This document shows positions 1-11,089 of a stretch of DNA of 64,000 bases, piece after piece. Source of the stretch: Favolaschia claudopus (Eukaryota > Basidiomycota > Agaricomycetes > Agaricales > Mycenaceae); NCBI GenBank assembly GCA_037176885.1, contig JAWWNJ010000030.1:1736001-1800000 (forward strand). Direction: 5' to 3'. Numbering within the stretch: the stretch's first letter is position 1; each line of letters opens with the position of its first letter. The notes under the pieces were generated by a model. It saw only the letters and a program-made list of their open reading frames with translations, was not told where the DNA came from and ran no database searches. Position numbers and translations under genes: made by a program.

Positions 1-1043
1 GCAAGTCAGCCACAATCCTGAAATGATTTTGGGGCATGATTGCGCTAAAAGCGCACAGAACTGAGCCCAAGAAGACATCTTTTGGTCTTTTGGTCGGTTT
101 CCTTGCCCAGGAAATACGTGACAAAAAATCATAGGTGTTGGAGAAGTGTTGGGCACTGTACTGTATACAAATGTCATCACAATCGGCATGAGGAAGATTG
201 AGTCCCGAATTGATACAAAGCTTTGCTAAATGTGTAGTTCCCCATTGGTCGCCCAAATTCAAAATGTCGTTTCTATGTTCGCCTTCGTCGACACCTCTGG
301 CTGTCTCGCTCTGCGCGATGATTGGTTTTATGGCGGGATGGATGGCTAAGTCAATTCGGTACTGGAATAATCTGATGACCCTACATCCCTGACACTGTCA
401 CGATCAGCCCCTCAAAGACTCCCGGATCCATTTCACGCCTGAAAGGGAGAACTGACATCCGAAAAGGTGGAAATCTACTGTTCTACTTTTGGGGCGCCTC
501 GATTTTGGCGGTGTTGAGTGCCTGGACCCTTCTCAAGCCAGGATATATCAGTTTTTCGAGGAGTCGGAATGATAAGATTGGATATGGGGTCGACAAGATT
601 TTGGGGGCTTTGGGCTGACCACTAACAAATATGTATGTTTGCGCCGGATTTGGTCGGAGTCGCAGAGTGTTGAAGAAATAAAATAAAATAAACCGGAGTA
701 GGAAGAAACACAAGAGATCAAGATATTAGTAGTATACATATGTGAAGACAGACACTTTCGCCGAGGCCGAAATTTAAGAGATCGAATGGCAAAATTGTGG
801 CAAACACATAACAAAGCACAACTATTCCTCGTACAATTGTTTCGTGCAGCATTTTGGACAAATTCAAATTGAATTGATATGGTCACTGGTAGTTTCTTTC
901 GGCGTGTAATCAAAGGCTGTGGCTAATGTCATCGAAGGCAAGATTCTGTGCGCTACAGTGCTGTCAGTGTGACTAGTAATCATTTTCCCGTGATAGCTAC
1001 AGTTGGGGACACACTAAAGTGAAAAGTGCACTGACAACTGTTA
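1..1043. other. No recognisable gene
   Basis: AT-rich stretch with only short overlapping open frames lacking recognisable domains, splice-consistent structure or codon coherence. I see no RNA gene or clear repeat until the inverted-repeat element that starts at 1044. Confidence 0.5.
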
Positions 1044-1431
1044 CAGCCGTTTTGGAAACAATATACGGGTTTTGATCAACTGGTGCTCATTCGTTTGTGC
1101 TTACCTTTGTTTTGCTTCCCATCACCAGCTCCACTTCAGCCGAATTCAAGCTGAATTTGAGTTTTGCTTCCGCCACCCAAGTAACACCAGGAAAAACGGG
1201 GGGTTTACAGTACTCAGGATTAAGACTCAGCTGCTACTTTTCTAGAGCTCGACACGGCCATGACTTGCGAGCAAGGGCCAAAACAAGGGACCAGCGGCAC
1301 TTGATGTGGTACGGCAGCGCCCCACAAAGTGGTGCTCCCGGCTTTGCCGATGACAGAATCGTCAACAAACGTAAGCACAAACGAACGAGCACCACTCAAG
1401 CAAAACCCGTATATTGTTTCCAAAACGGCTG
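1044..1431. mobile_element. TA-flanked MITE, 388 bp, long TIRs
   Basis: The ends are inverted repeats that begin CAGCCGTTTTGGAAACAA, and the arms extend to about 69 bp (1044-1112 against 1363-1431) with few mismatches. TA dinucleotides flank both ends (1042-1043 and 1432-1433). TA duplication plus a CAG start fits a Tc1/mariner- or pogo-type non-autonomous element. No transposase is encoded. Confidence 0.8.
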
Positions 1432-1475
1432 TAATGTCGTGTCACAAGTCATGTAACAAACACTGTGCAAAGTAT

Positions 1476-1645
1476 TCATCATGAAATTCATGCAGATTGT
1501 TATGAAATTCAGGTTTCATGATGTTTTGTCATGAGCGACGTTACAGTGAATTACAAGACGGTTTTCATGATGCTCAGAAATCTGCTTTTGTGACAATATG
1601 GATTCACGACAAAACATCATAAATTTTCGTCATGAAACAACTACT
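1476..1645. repeat. Imperfect inverted repeat
   Basis: TCATGATGTTTTGTCATGA near 1523 is matched in inverted orientation near 1610-1645, with further diverged CATGAAA motifs on both sides. It resembles an old fold-back element whose borders cannot be set. Confidence 0.35.
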
Positions 1646-1704
1646 CAATTTTTTTTTTTTTTTTGCTAAGTCCACCAGATGCTCATCCCAGTGTTACACC
1701 AGTA

Positions 1705-2106
1705 CAGTATTTTGACGCTCCTTTACACATTGACACTCCTTTACACACCTTGAATATTGGCCGCATTTGGGCAAATCTGAGCAAATCAAGCAACTACCTA
1801 CTGAATGTGGGCCATTTAGACTCCATTCAGACACCTGTACACGAGTCTGGGCCGTAGATGGACCAGAGTCAGTGAAAATCGTGCGATCATTGCCATCAAT
1901 TTTGCCAACTTTCATCAATCGGTCGTTTACACACTACAAATCTGTGAACCTAGACACCCTCTCTCCGTCTAAATCCTCGAAAATATTGCTGGACACTCAG
2001 TGGGGTATTTGGAAAAGGTCTGTATGCTCAGATGTGGCATAAGAACAAAACAGGATACTCAAATCTCGAAATCATTTTTGGTGTGTAAAGGAGCGTCAAA
2101 ATACTG
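1705..2106. mobile_element. TA-flanked MITE, 402 bp
   Basis: The terminal inverted repeat CAGTATTTTGACGCTCCT continues for about 25 bp at both ends and is flanked by TA (1703-1704, 2107-2108). A second partial copy of the terminal motif (GACACTCCTTTACACA) lies just inside the left end. It is a non-autonomous Tc1/mariner-like element without coding capacity. Confidence 0.8.
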
Positions 2107-2126
2107 TATGGCGGTCAGTTTGTAGT

Positions 2127-2631
2127 CTCTTGGAAACAGACGGAACAACACAAGAGTCCTCGTACCTGCGGTGTGTTGTGGTCTGTCAACACCCTTTGAT
2201 CGCCGGTTGGAGGGTCGGCTTATTACCTAATCATAAAAACACGACACGTCGATGCAGCTCATAGCGCGCGTCATTTAGAATTTTAGACCACCCACCATAA
2301 TCTTGACCTTTGCTTCATTGGCCTACGCGCTTGAACGGACGAAAAAGGTAGAGAAACGGCCGACATCAAAATTCGTTCGGTTAATGCCGGTTGGCTGCAA
2401 ACCAGCGCAAAGGTTGAGGTTAGCACTCTCCTCAGCCAAAATTGAGCATTCTAAATTGCCAGGGGTGTTAATATAGCTTACCCAGACTATATCTCATAGA
2501 GAATTAAGGCAGAATCGATGCTGCCGCTCGAAATCCAGCGGAAATGGTGTGTGGGAAACTCTTTCCATTTCGAAATGTTTACATAATAACCCGACCCTCC
2601 TGACAGCTGTCGCGCGGTAAACTACAGACTA
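2127..2631. mobile_element. Insertion bounded by a 13-bp direct repeat
   Basis: GTCAGTTTGTAGT occurs at 2114-2126 and again at 2632-2644. The intervening 505 bp looks like an insertion into an older dispersed repeat. The motif GGAGGGTCGG near 2211 recurs inverted near 2590, so subterminal inverted similarity exists. The class is uncertain. Confidence 0.45.
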
Positions 2632-2870
2632 GTCAGTTTGTAGTTTTAATCAAATTCGTATAAAGTGTGATTTGGGGGTAGAAAATGTCGAAAATGAAGA
2701 CTTACACAAGATAACTTACCTTGCTATCTTTTCACCGCAGCGTGTAAAGTTCTTGATGGCGAAGTGTAAAAACTTTTTGTGTTTGAGTGTAAAAAGTTTG
2801 TGTCGGCCCGAGCTCCGATGGCTGTACACTTTGATGATGAATTGATCTCCAACTCGGCATGTGGACTTCA
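2632..2870 (+). repeat. Dispersed repeat, copy 1
   Basis: This block is a diverged relative of the reverse complement of 8215-8455. Shared features are TTTTAATCAAATT, GTATAAA, two GTGTAAAAA runs and a TCCGATGGCTG-like segment. It carries no ORF. Confidence 0.55.
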
Positions 2871-4691
2871 ACAGAGCTTTGTTCAACTCGGTTTACTGGT
2901 GCCTTTGAGACTGGCATGTCAGCTCATGAAGGGAGTAGACACTGCTGCTTAGGCTGTTCTTTGAGCTGGAGGAGGGGACCGCAACAACCCAAGGTGTTGA
3001 TTTAGGTCCCCTCCAGTGCAATCTTAGGTTGAGTGCCACCCCTTGAGCTAAAAGAAGCAACCCTTAGATCCGACTGAGGTACGTTGACAAATAGATATCT
3101 GTCATCGCTCTGCTTTCGGCCGAAGCCCCCGGACACGTGTAGAGTACTTGTCCCGTCACGCAACATACCGCACTCAATATCTCTGTTGTTTCTCGTCGCC
3201 CCGCCACGAAATTAATACTGGGAGCAAGCGTTTAGCCTCCTCTTTCGATCTGTGTCGTGTTTCTCAGGGCTTGGTGGCCAGATACTCGAGTCTTGCAAGC
3301 CCGAAGCCAAGCAACGTTCTTTTACCTCAAGCTGTCGCCACGGATGGGCTCGCTCCAGGTAGGGCCGTCGGACCGTCTTGCCTGCGTATCCCATGAAATA
3401 AATCAAGCGTTAGCTGCTCATGGGGCACGCAAAAGCCCAAGGGATCTGCCAGCCATAGGGTGCCCCATGAATATCTAAGCTAATGCTTGCCATGGGGCAC
3501 AGTAGATAACGGTGCGTAGATTAGATTCACCATCCTCCTAGAAGCCGCGGACACCTGTCCTCTTCCCTCTGCGGCCGGTCTCAACAGTGTTCTCATGAGA
3601 AGTCTTCGACAACTTCGAATACCGCCTCAATGACGTCCCTGCCATGCACGACAACGTCGACGCCGCGACCCGCCTCAACCCCGCCTTTACCGGCTTCATC
3701 GGAGTTGGCTAACGGCTCACCAACGTAATGACGCGCCAAGGTGCGTTTTGGACATAATTGCCTTCGATTTTCTTGCTAATAACTTCGCGAAACCTGTAGA
3801 TACAAATTCTCCGGAGGAAACAAGCGGCACGCGTCAGCTCCCTCAGAACGCGCATTTTATCATTGTGAAATAGTAGATCGTTTGCCGGCGCGCAGCGCCG
3901 GCCGCAAAATTCCCTCGTAAGCGAGTATTGACCTTGAATTTATTTCTATTACCTTTTTCTTACTGTAATTGATAGTGTAGCTTCCAATCCAAGCATTTTC
4001 CGGTGGAAGGTGAAGCGGCACTTGCAGCGTATACATGAATCCATGTCTTGCTCTGCAAGCGCCGCTTACTGGATTCTACCGTCGCATTCTTCGAGGTGTT
4101 GCGGCGCGCTGCGCTGCCGCAAAAATAATATTTATTCCTGAGTGACACCTCAATACCGCCGCCCTGGCTCCGACGCTCGATACCGCTGCGGCGCCCTATG
4201 AGGTAATGAGTTTCCGACCTCTGCGGATACGTATAGTGCACCACTAACGCGTACAAAGACATCAAACTAAATCACGACGCGGGTTATATGCCGGCGCGTA
4301 GCGCCGAGCGCAAAAAATGCTTTGTGAGCTAGTATCTCTATCTTATTTACTGTGAATCAGTATACACCAGCTGATGTTCATGCCCGCTCAACACGCAGTT
4401 CCGGTTCTACCAGGAAACACGGTCACGGGATAACCGAATTGGTCTGTCGCGACCTGTACTTGACTAATATACCGCGGAAAAAGGTGCGTTGATAGTGAGG
4501 ATTCACTGTAGACATCTTTTGAAGCATTTTGGCTCTCCCATGCTTTCCATCCTGCACAAAAATCGAATCTTATAACAAAATATGCAATGAAAATCTTAAT
4601 TCCCGTTGCGCGAAGGTAAAATGGCAAAAGGGCGGCTGGTGTGCACATATTTTACCTCACAACATGATACATAGGGCTTTTACGATTTTTA
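2871..4691. other. Non-coding region with Helitron-end-like hairpins
   Basis: No gene is recognisable. GC-rich hairpins at about 3883-3902 (CCGGCGCGCAGCGCCGG) and 4292-4306 are followed by an A-rich tract and then CGAGT or CTAGT, which resembles Helitron 3' ends. A third similar hairpin sits near 4100. GTGCCCCATG is found inverted near 3420 and 3460. Confidence 0.4.
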
Positions 4692-4708
4692 ACGCGTCGA
4701 AAACGCGT
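4692..4708 (+). promoter_or_regulatory. Paired ACGCGT boxes upstream of the recombinase gene
   Basis: Two ACGCGT hexamers (4692-4697 and 4703-4708) lie about 80 bp before the recombinase start. ACGCGT is the core of the MluI cell-cycle box bound by MBF-type APSES factors in fungi. Function here is inferred. Confidence 0.35.
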
Positions 4709-4783
4709 GTAGGAGGGTAGTTCTCTTCGCTTTGAGACATTAACTCCTGTTTCTCAATTCTCATTCTCCTCTACATCTCCACA

Positions 4784-6401
4784 ATGTCAACGATGAATCC
4801 TCCCCAAGCCTCTCAAGAGGCACCTCAGCCAACAGATAAAGAGGTATATCATCACTCATGGACCTGTATTCACTGTTGATGATGGATTGCTTCGTGTTTG
4901 CAGGTTGAGGAGGAACTCTGCCTTCTTGATCTTGAGGACGCAGATTCTATACTCGAACACGTTCAAGATTTAATTTCCCAGCACTTGGACGAGTTTCCTG
5001 AAGATCAAATCGATGATGAGGCTGCCAGATACGCTGCAAAGATGACGAAGGCCAGTATTACTGACGGCACACGGAATGGACATGTACGGTAAGATTGATC
5101 TATTCTATTGTTTATCAATCGCGCCTGAATGTGTCTTGCAGGATAATTCGACACTACATCACCTTCCATCTGCGACGCAATAAAAAATTCGACGCCAAAC
5201 GCGTCGATGAACAAACTCCTCGGGATATCGCTGCATTCATCACACAAAAATGTGGGCCTCCGGAAGAAGGTTTTGAGGGTCGAAAGGCAAGTGGAATAAT
5301 GCCCCAAGGTACCTGTTGTACTTAATTATATCGCAGTATTCAACCGCGGTCTTAACGCGAGCTGCACTTACCATGTGGTATAAACATCTTCGCCCAAACG
5401 AGAGTCTGACAGAATGGCGACTCGATTCAACTACAAATACATGGTTTGTCTCTTGTTCTACCTTATTCAATATACAAACTTGCTTAATATGTCGCGTATC
5501 CAGGCGTGGCCTCCCAACCCGCTCCCGTCACGTCTCGCAATTCATGGTCGGGCTCGAAAAAACAAAGGCAAAATCTGGGGAGGTTTCTTCGTCTGCACGG
5601 GCACTCTCGTTGGAAGATATTCATCGACTCTATCAGCATTGCATGAATCCTGATCTCAGCTCTGCGCAGAGGAGAGCAGGAACCGTTCGATATGTTTGTC
5701 TCTCTCAAATGCGCATCCTCGATTGAATCTCTCATGTCAATTACAGGTTGCCTTTCTTTTAGCATGGCTCATGCTCTTGCGCATCGACGAAGTTATTAAA
5801 CTTCGATTTGAGAATATTGACAAAGTTCCTGGAGAAAGTAAGTGTCTAGGCTGAATAAAGAAGGACGGAGCTAATATATCATTATTGCAGGGAAGTTTGT
5901 CGACGTTAGCTTGAACACACGCAAACAGAATCAAACCGGGCTGTTACATTCGTGGAGATTGCATGCCAATGACAGTGATCCAATGATATGCCCTGTTCGT
6001 GCTTTCATTCTGTTGGGCTCTCTTTATGGCCCAGAAATTAAGAAATCTGGGCCGCTTTTCTTGCATGTGTCGGCACAAGGAGCCGTGATGCAAAACCAAC
6101 CTCTGGTGAGTGCGGAATAAAATGCTGGGGGGTTACTTGAATTCTCCAGACTGCCCCTGCTTTAAGTAGAGCTCTGGCGAGAGATCTGCAGGGACTCGGC
6201 TACTCAACTTGGGCACTCTATGGAACACATTCTTTTCGTCGTGGCGGATGTCAATATCGAATCAAAGTTAGACGATGGTCAGCAGATATGGTAGCCGCTT
6301 GGGGTGGCTGGTCACAAGTTGAAGCGGTCACAATGTTCCGCTATTTCTATTCCCCCAATGATAATCATGAGTACATGCATGACTACGACAGAAACCACTA
6401 G
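4784..6401 (+). CDS. Tyrosine recombinase (Crypton-like), eight exons
   Basis: The exons 4784-4843, 4904-5088, 5142-5286, 5337-5443, 5504-5693, 5747-5837, 5891-6105 and 6150-6401 join in frame to a 414-aa protein. The catalytic signature of tyrosine recombinases is visible. A first Arg lies in LMLLRIDEVIKLRFENI, THSFRRGG supplies the His-x-x-Arg box, and RYFYSPNDNHE is a plausible tyrosine region. Such enzymes cut and rejoin DNA through a 3'-phosphotyrosine, and Agaricomycete genomes hold many relatives. The N-terminal half (acidic, then basic around RRNKKFDAKRV) probably contains the SAM-like DNA-binding part. Intron 3 (5287-5336) uses a GC donor (GCAAGT); the others are GT-AG. The stop lies 35 bp from the stop of the convergent gene at 6437. 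It could be a mobile Crypton or a domesticated copy. No frameshift was seen. Confidence 0.8.
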
Positions 6402-6436
6402 ATGTAGAATGTATTCACTTTGGATTTTACATGATG

Positions 6437-7677
6437 TCAAGCAGAACTTTTGGACTTTTCATACCGCTCCTTCTTAATCTCGCGCCAAACCTCCCAACAA
6501 TTCATAGTCCCCCAATGTTCCACCCATCGTGCTTCGGAGAACTCGCCATTGGGACCGTGATATTGATCCTTCTGATGTTCAACGAGTATATCGGCTTCGC
6601 ACCATGGCACAGCCTCGACAATCTTGCGAAACGAACGGAGCCGGTCTTCATCTTCCACCATACGCTTCCGCTTCTTCGGCATCTGCGGGACAGTGAAGAA
6701 GGAAAAGAACCTGTCCTTATCGCCTTTGAAATCCTCTGAGAGAATACGATATAAACGCTCTCGTTTAGAGACGATGTTCTTGTATTTGGACCACGACGGA
6801 TCCGCTGTTCCGCGGCGCCCATCCGAGGGACCATAACGATCCCGAATTCGAGCTACCTCCCCGGACTCGACCTGCTGTATGATGTCGCGAAGTCCCTCGC
6901 ATCTAGACAGACCCTCAATATCCCTCGAAAGATCATCCAGTAGCGCTGCCGCGTGACGAGCATTCTCGTGAGGAATATTGATATCATTGTTGTGGGATGT
7001 GGAGTTGACAGCACTAGAGCTGGGAGACGAATTGTTGTCAGCCGGATGTGCAGTGTTGAAAGGCGTTTGATTTTGACGCTCGGTGACTAAGGACTCGACC
7101 GAGTGGCTGGGAGGCGGGGGAATACGGGAAGCCTCCTGTAGAAATTAATTGTATGGCCGTCTGCAATTTATAGACAACACAAACTTACCTCGTCGGGTTT
7201 TTCTCCGATCATAGTCTCAGCCCCGCTGGAGACTGATAAGATTGGAGCATGTCCGCCAGATGACTCTGTTTGAGTATAGTAGGATTAGACAAAAATATTA
7301 ACGAAGAATAGGAATAGTTTCTCACTTGGAGTCGTTAATAAATTGAAAACTCCGCCAGCAGCGAGCGTTGACTTCCATTCGGCACCTAATTTTACGAAAT
7401 CTGCCCATTGTCGGTCCCTAATAGATTCATCTATTGTCGGTGCAGTCGCCTCGTATGCGCGTGGTATTACTGTCAAGTCAAAGTTGTAATATTCGGCAAG
7501 TTTGGTGCGTTGCTGATCTACAGTCCCGGACAGCTTGAGGACCTTCTTTTCCGCAGCTTCGTTTGCTTGGATGATCCAGAACCGTAACTGCGCTCCGTTG
7601 GCGGAAATGAGAGACGCGACTGTCAATCCGTCCGGTGGAATCGGCAGCTGAGTCCCATTGAACTCAGAAGAAGGCAT
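6437..7677 (-). CDS. Uncharacterised 375-aa partner of the recombinase
   Basis: Three exons (7677-7326, 7265-7189, 7135-6437) join without frameshift to 375 aa. I do not recognise a named domain. The N-terminal third is alpha-helical-looking and carries the segment TVDQQRTKLAEYYNFDL. The middle is Ser/Pro-rich. The C-terminus is basic and aromatic: a KKRKR nuclear-signal-like cluster, then a conserved-looking Trp-rich block (VPWCEADILVEHQKD, FSEARWVEHW, CWEVWREIKKERYE). The gene converges on the recombinase with 35 bp between stop codons, and its own start is preceded by paired ACGCGT boxes like those of the recombinase. A DNA-binding or accessory role for the same mobile unit is an inference from context only. 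Confidence 0.65.
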
Positions 7678-7795
7678 TATGCCAGTGTGGGTGTAAGAAA
7701 GAGAGTGAAAAACTCCTGAGTCAGAGCGTGAAACACGTAAACAAAAGCCAAACAACTTCTAGAGCCCGAGGCATTGGGAGGTAATACGAAAAGCG

Positions 7796-7811
7796 ACGCG
7801 TCGCGACGCGT
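7796..7811 (-). promoter_or_regulatory. Paired ACGCGT boxes upstream of the 375-aa gene
   Basis: ACGCGT occurs at 7796-7801 and 7806-7811, about 120-130 bp before the minus-strand start at 7677. Spacing (4 nt) nearly equals that of the pair upstream of the recombinase (5 nt). MCB-type regulation is inferred. Confidence 0.35.
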
Positions 7812-8214
7812 ATTATGAGCGCGTTATTGACAGCTGCCAAAGGAAGATGCCGAATCAGTGGGCGGTAGTGCTTCTAATCTTCCCACCACCAGCCGAAAGG
7901 CGGCAAAACTGAATTTACTGCCTCAAGTGCACAAATGTTGTGTTTTGTGGGTCCCAGAAAATGTTTTGATTGGTAGTAAATACAAGAGCGATCGTCAATG
8001 TCACAGAGGAGGAGGTGGCCGGAGGCCCGATCGCGAGGGGAATGATTGCGCGCCCCGGGGCACGCAGATCAATCAGCACGTGACCTGACAGGCCAAACGT
8101 AACGTACCCCACGAATACGAAGCAAGTTTAAAGCTTTAAAGCTCCATTATATGGCTCTGTGTACTGGTCCTACCTGAGCAAGAAATACCACCTAGTCCCC
8201 CACTGAATGCGATA

Positions 8215-8455
8215 GGTTGAATATTTCAACATCTCGGCCATCACCCCGCATCAAATACGCAGCCACCGGACTTCGGATCGACGCAAACTTTTTACACTCG
8301 CACCAAACTCGCACACGAAAACTTTCTACTCTACGCGAGTGAAAGTTTTGACACTTGTAAACAAAAGTTGAGTTTTCGAAGATTTTTGCATTTTTTTTCT
8401 ACTTTAGCTCAGAATGTACTTTTTATACCAATTTGATTAAAACGACACATTGACC
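8215..8455 (-). repeat. Dispersed repeat, copy 2
   Basis: The reverse complement matches the block at 2632-2870 over its whole length with substitutions, including TTTTAATCAAATT and GTGTAAAAAGTTTG. Two copies in opposite orientation suggest an old short interspersed element. Confidence 0.55.
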
Positions 8456-8829
8456 GCCATACACCAGTACATGGTGCTATGTAGAGTAGTAAGTCTGTCA
8501 ACTACATCCTACTGAAAATCGGTTGGTTAACAAGTCAATAGCTCAGTCACCGACTTGAGAACAGATATGCTAGCGAGATGTATCGACTGAAATCCGATGT
8601 CACTCAAATCTCCATTAGTCTAAGAGTACTTAATAGTCTGTGCTGCGCTGCGCTGCAGTGCCGCGGTCCGGAGTTCGACTCCGGCTGCCGGTAGCCCGAT
8701 TTATTTGCCCCGCGCTGGCCTCCTTGAAGTTACAAGGCCTCAATTATGTAGGCCTTAATATTATCAGATATTAAGCCCTTAGCCGCCGAGGTTGCCCTTA
8801 ATAAGGTTATTATAAGCGATGTAAGATGT

Positions 8830-10790
8830 CCGTTACATTACCTCCACTTTTAGGTGGTCTTTTCGCCGTTTCGGTTGCAGGGCTTACCTCTTTAACGACA
8901 ATCCTAATCGCAAAAAGTTCGATCATCGCGGTGAAGCGGTTATTTTTGTTGGGTATCCGGATGATCGCAAGGCTTGGAAGGTTTATCGCCCCTCAAAGCG
9001 TACCCTCGGATCGTCGCCTCATATCAAATTCGACGACAAGTCAAATTGTGGGGAATAGAGACTTTGCGGTAGCCACCGGTGGCTATTGGTAGCTCCTCGT
9101 GTGCAATAGTTCTTTGAGCCTCCGGCTCAAGTAGCCACCACTGCATCCTGTCAATAGGACGTACAAATGGTGGCTAATCCACCCAGAGGCTGTCATCCGG
9201 TCCCGAGAAAAATTAGCCGCCAATAGCCACCAGTGGCTACCGCAAAGCCTCTAATTTCGGGCTGAGGGGGAGATACACTCATAGAAATATTCTTCTCTCA
9301 AGTCGTCTTCGAGCGAAGCTGATGATGAACCAATCCGGTACCTTCGCGTGCACCATCCCCTCCTGCTCCGGCTGGACCTGCGGATGTTGTGTCACAACCC
9401 AAACCCCGGGCACCTCGTCAACCTCGTCCTCTACCACCTCTGCGCGAACCATCTACCCGTATCCGGGCAGTCGCTGAGCTCAAGGCCGCCGCCGCAAATC
9501 CTAATTCAGGGTTAGCGGAAGCGGCGAAGCGCCAGCTCCAGAGGACTCTGACCGAGCGCCGGAAGATTCTGCTTTCGGAGTACTACGTTCATATTATTGG
9601 TCCCGGCGAAGTTCCTCGCAATTACAAGGAAGCGACGGAATCGCCCGATCGTTCCGAGTGGGAGAGCGCGATGGAAGTCGAGCTTGATAGCATTGCGAGG
9701 ATGGGTACATGGGAACTTGTCCCACCACCTCCCGGTGTCACCCCGCTTGGTTCGCTCTGGGTCTATGCCTTAAAGCACGACAGTACTGGTGCTATCACTC
9801 GGTACAAAGCTCGTCTATGTGCTCAGGGTACACCCCAGCGCCCAGGTATCGATTTTTCAATGTGTTTTGCTCCTGTTGTGAAGTCAGAGTCGCTTCGTTA
9901 CCTCCTAACCCTAGCTGCAAAGCTAGACTGGGAATTCCACGTTGTGGACGTCGACTCCGCCTTTCTCAACAGCGAGACGAATCCAGACGAGCCGCCTATC
10001 TACATGTCTCCTGGAAAGGGGCAATTTACGGGTTAAAGCAAGCCGCACTTCTCTGGTACCAAAAGTTACGTTCCATTTTGGTCAAGATTGGTTTCCGAGT
10101 GTGCATTGCTGATCCGTGCGTCTTTATTCGTCGCCTGGAAAAGGCTATTTTCATCATCAGCGCCCACGTTGATGATCTTGGATTCTTCTGCTTCTCTGTT
10201 GCAGAGGTCAAACTTCTAAAGAAGCAGATTTCCGAGCATGTCCGAATCAAGGACTTGGGAGAGTCGAAATCCATTCTTGGCCTCGAAATCCTAGATGCAC
10301 GGCCCGTATACTCGCCAGTCAACACGTCGGCCGCTCCGCTTTCCAAGTCTCAATCTCCTCAGACTTCGGAAGAACTCCAGCGCATGGCCAACGTTCCCTA
10401 CCAGCACGCCGTTGGTTCGCTCATGCATACCGCCGTTCAATGCCTTCCAGCCATCACGAAGGCAGTTCGGGCCGTGTCGCAATTTAGCTCCAACCCCGGT
10501 GAAGCTCATTGGGAAGCCGTTAAACGGATCCTCGCGTATCTCAAAACCACAGGCGACTCTGTCCTTGTTCTAGGCGGCAATGAAGACCTTACCCTTCACG
10601 CTTGCAGTTGGCTTTCAGCGATTCAGATTGGGCAAATTCGGCCCGATCCATCTCCGGGTACGCTGTCTTCATTGGATCCAGCTTAATCGCTTGGTCAGCG
10701 AAGAAGCAGACTTCAACGGCTCTATCGACTGGCTCTACGCTGGCACACATGTTTGATCCCATCATTATGGTAGTTACATCCGCGTAAGTA
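8830..10790 (+). pseudogene. Decayed Ty1/copia pol (integrase end, RT, RNase H)
   Basis: At about 8890-9045 a frame reads like the integrase C-terminus of copia elements (FDHRGEAVIFVGYPDD, RKAWKVYRPSKRTL). After a MITE insertion the polyprotein resumes. WESAMEVELDSIARMGTWEL, WVYALKHDSTGAITRYKARL, VDVDSAFLNSE, AIYGLKQAALLWYQKL and HVDDLG are RVT_2 landmarks, where HVDDLG replaces the usual YVDDLL. PYQHAVGSLMH, FSDSDWANSARSISGY and WSAKKQTSTALST follow as RNase H. Frame changes near 10,018 and 10,605 and the lack of visible LTRs, gag or protease show it is a dead internal fragment. Confidence 0.85.
9058..9251. mobile_element. TA-flanked MITE, 194 bp, in the copia fragment
   Basis: Inverted ends GAGACTTTGCGGTAGCCA and GAGGCTTTGCGGTAGCCA extend to about 33 bp and are flanked by TA (9056-9057, 9252-9253). 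It splits the copia pol just after its integrase C-terminal segment. Confidence 0.8.
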
Positions 10791-11089
10791 CTCTCGACTA
10801 TCCCGGACTTTGTTTCATGCAGAAATGTTTACCCAATTCTGAGAAAAGCTTGAAAAACGATACAAGATGTATTAAATGAATATTTATGTCACTGATATCC
10901 CTGTTTACTGAGTTTGAAAATTGCGGCAAGATTGAAAGGGGATGTAATGGGTATGAGAAGGGTGGAATATAGAGTACTAGCAGTTACCCGTGCTACGCTA
11001 CGGTGTGACTCATCACGCAGATTACAGCGAGAAAAAGTTGTATTACAGAGTGAATATACATTAATAAAGTTCATTTTAGTGTCTGTTAC

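Noticed and set aside
4784..7677. Starship captain
   Set aside because: The recombinase is far shorter than DUF3435 captains, sits in a compact two-gene unit and has no large cargo. Crypton-like is the better fit.
8655..8700. tRNA gene suggested by CGGAGTTCGACTCCG
   Set aside because: Only a T-arm-like stem is present. No D-arm, anticodon arm or acceptor pairing can be formed upstream.
9389..10786. Functional copia element
   Set aside because: There are frame changes, an altered YxDD box and a MITE insertion, and LTRs and gag are absent.
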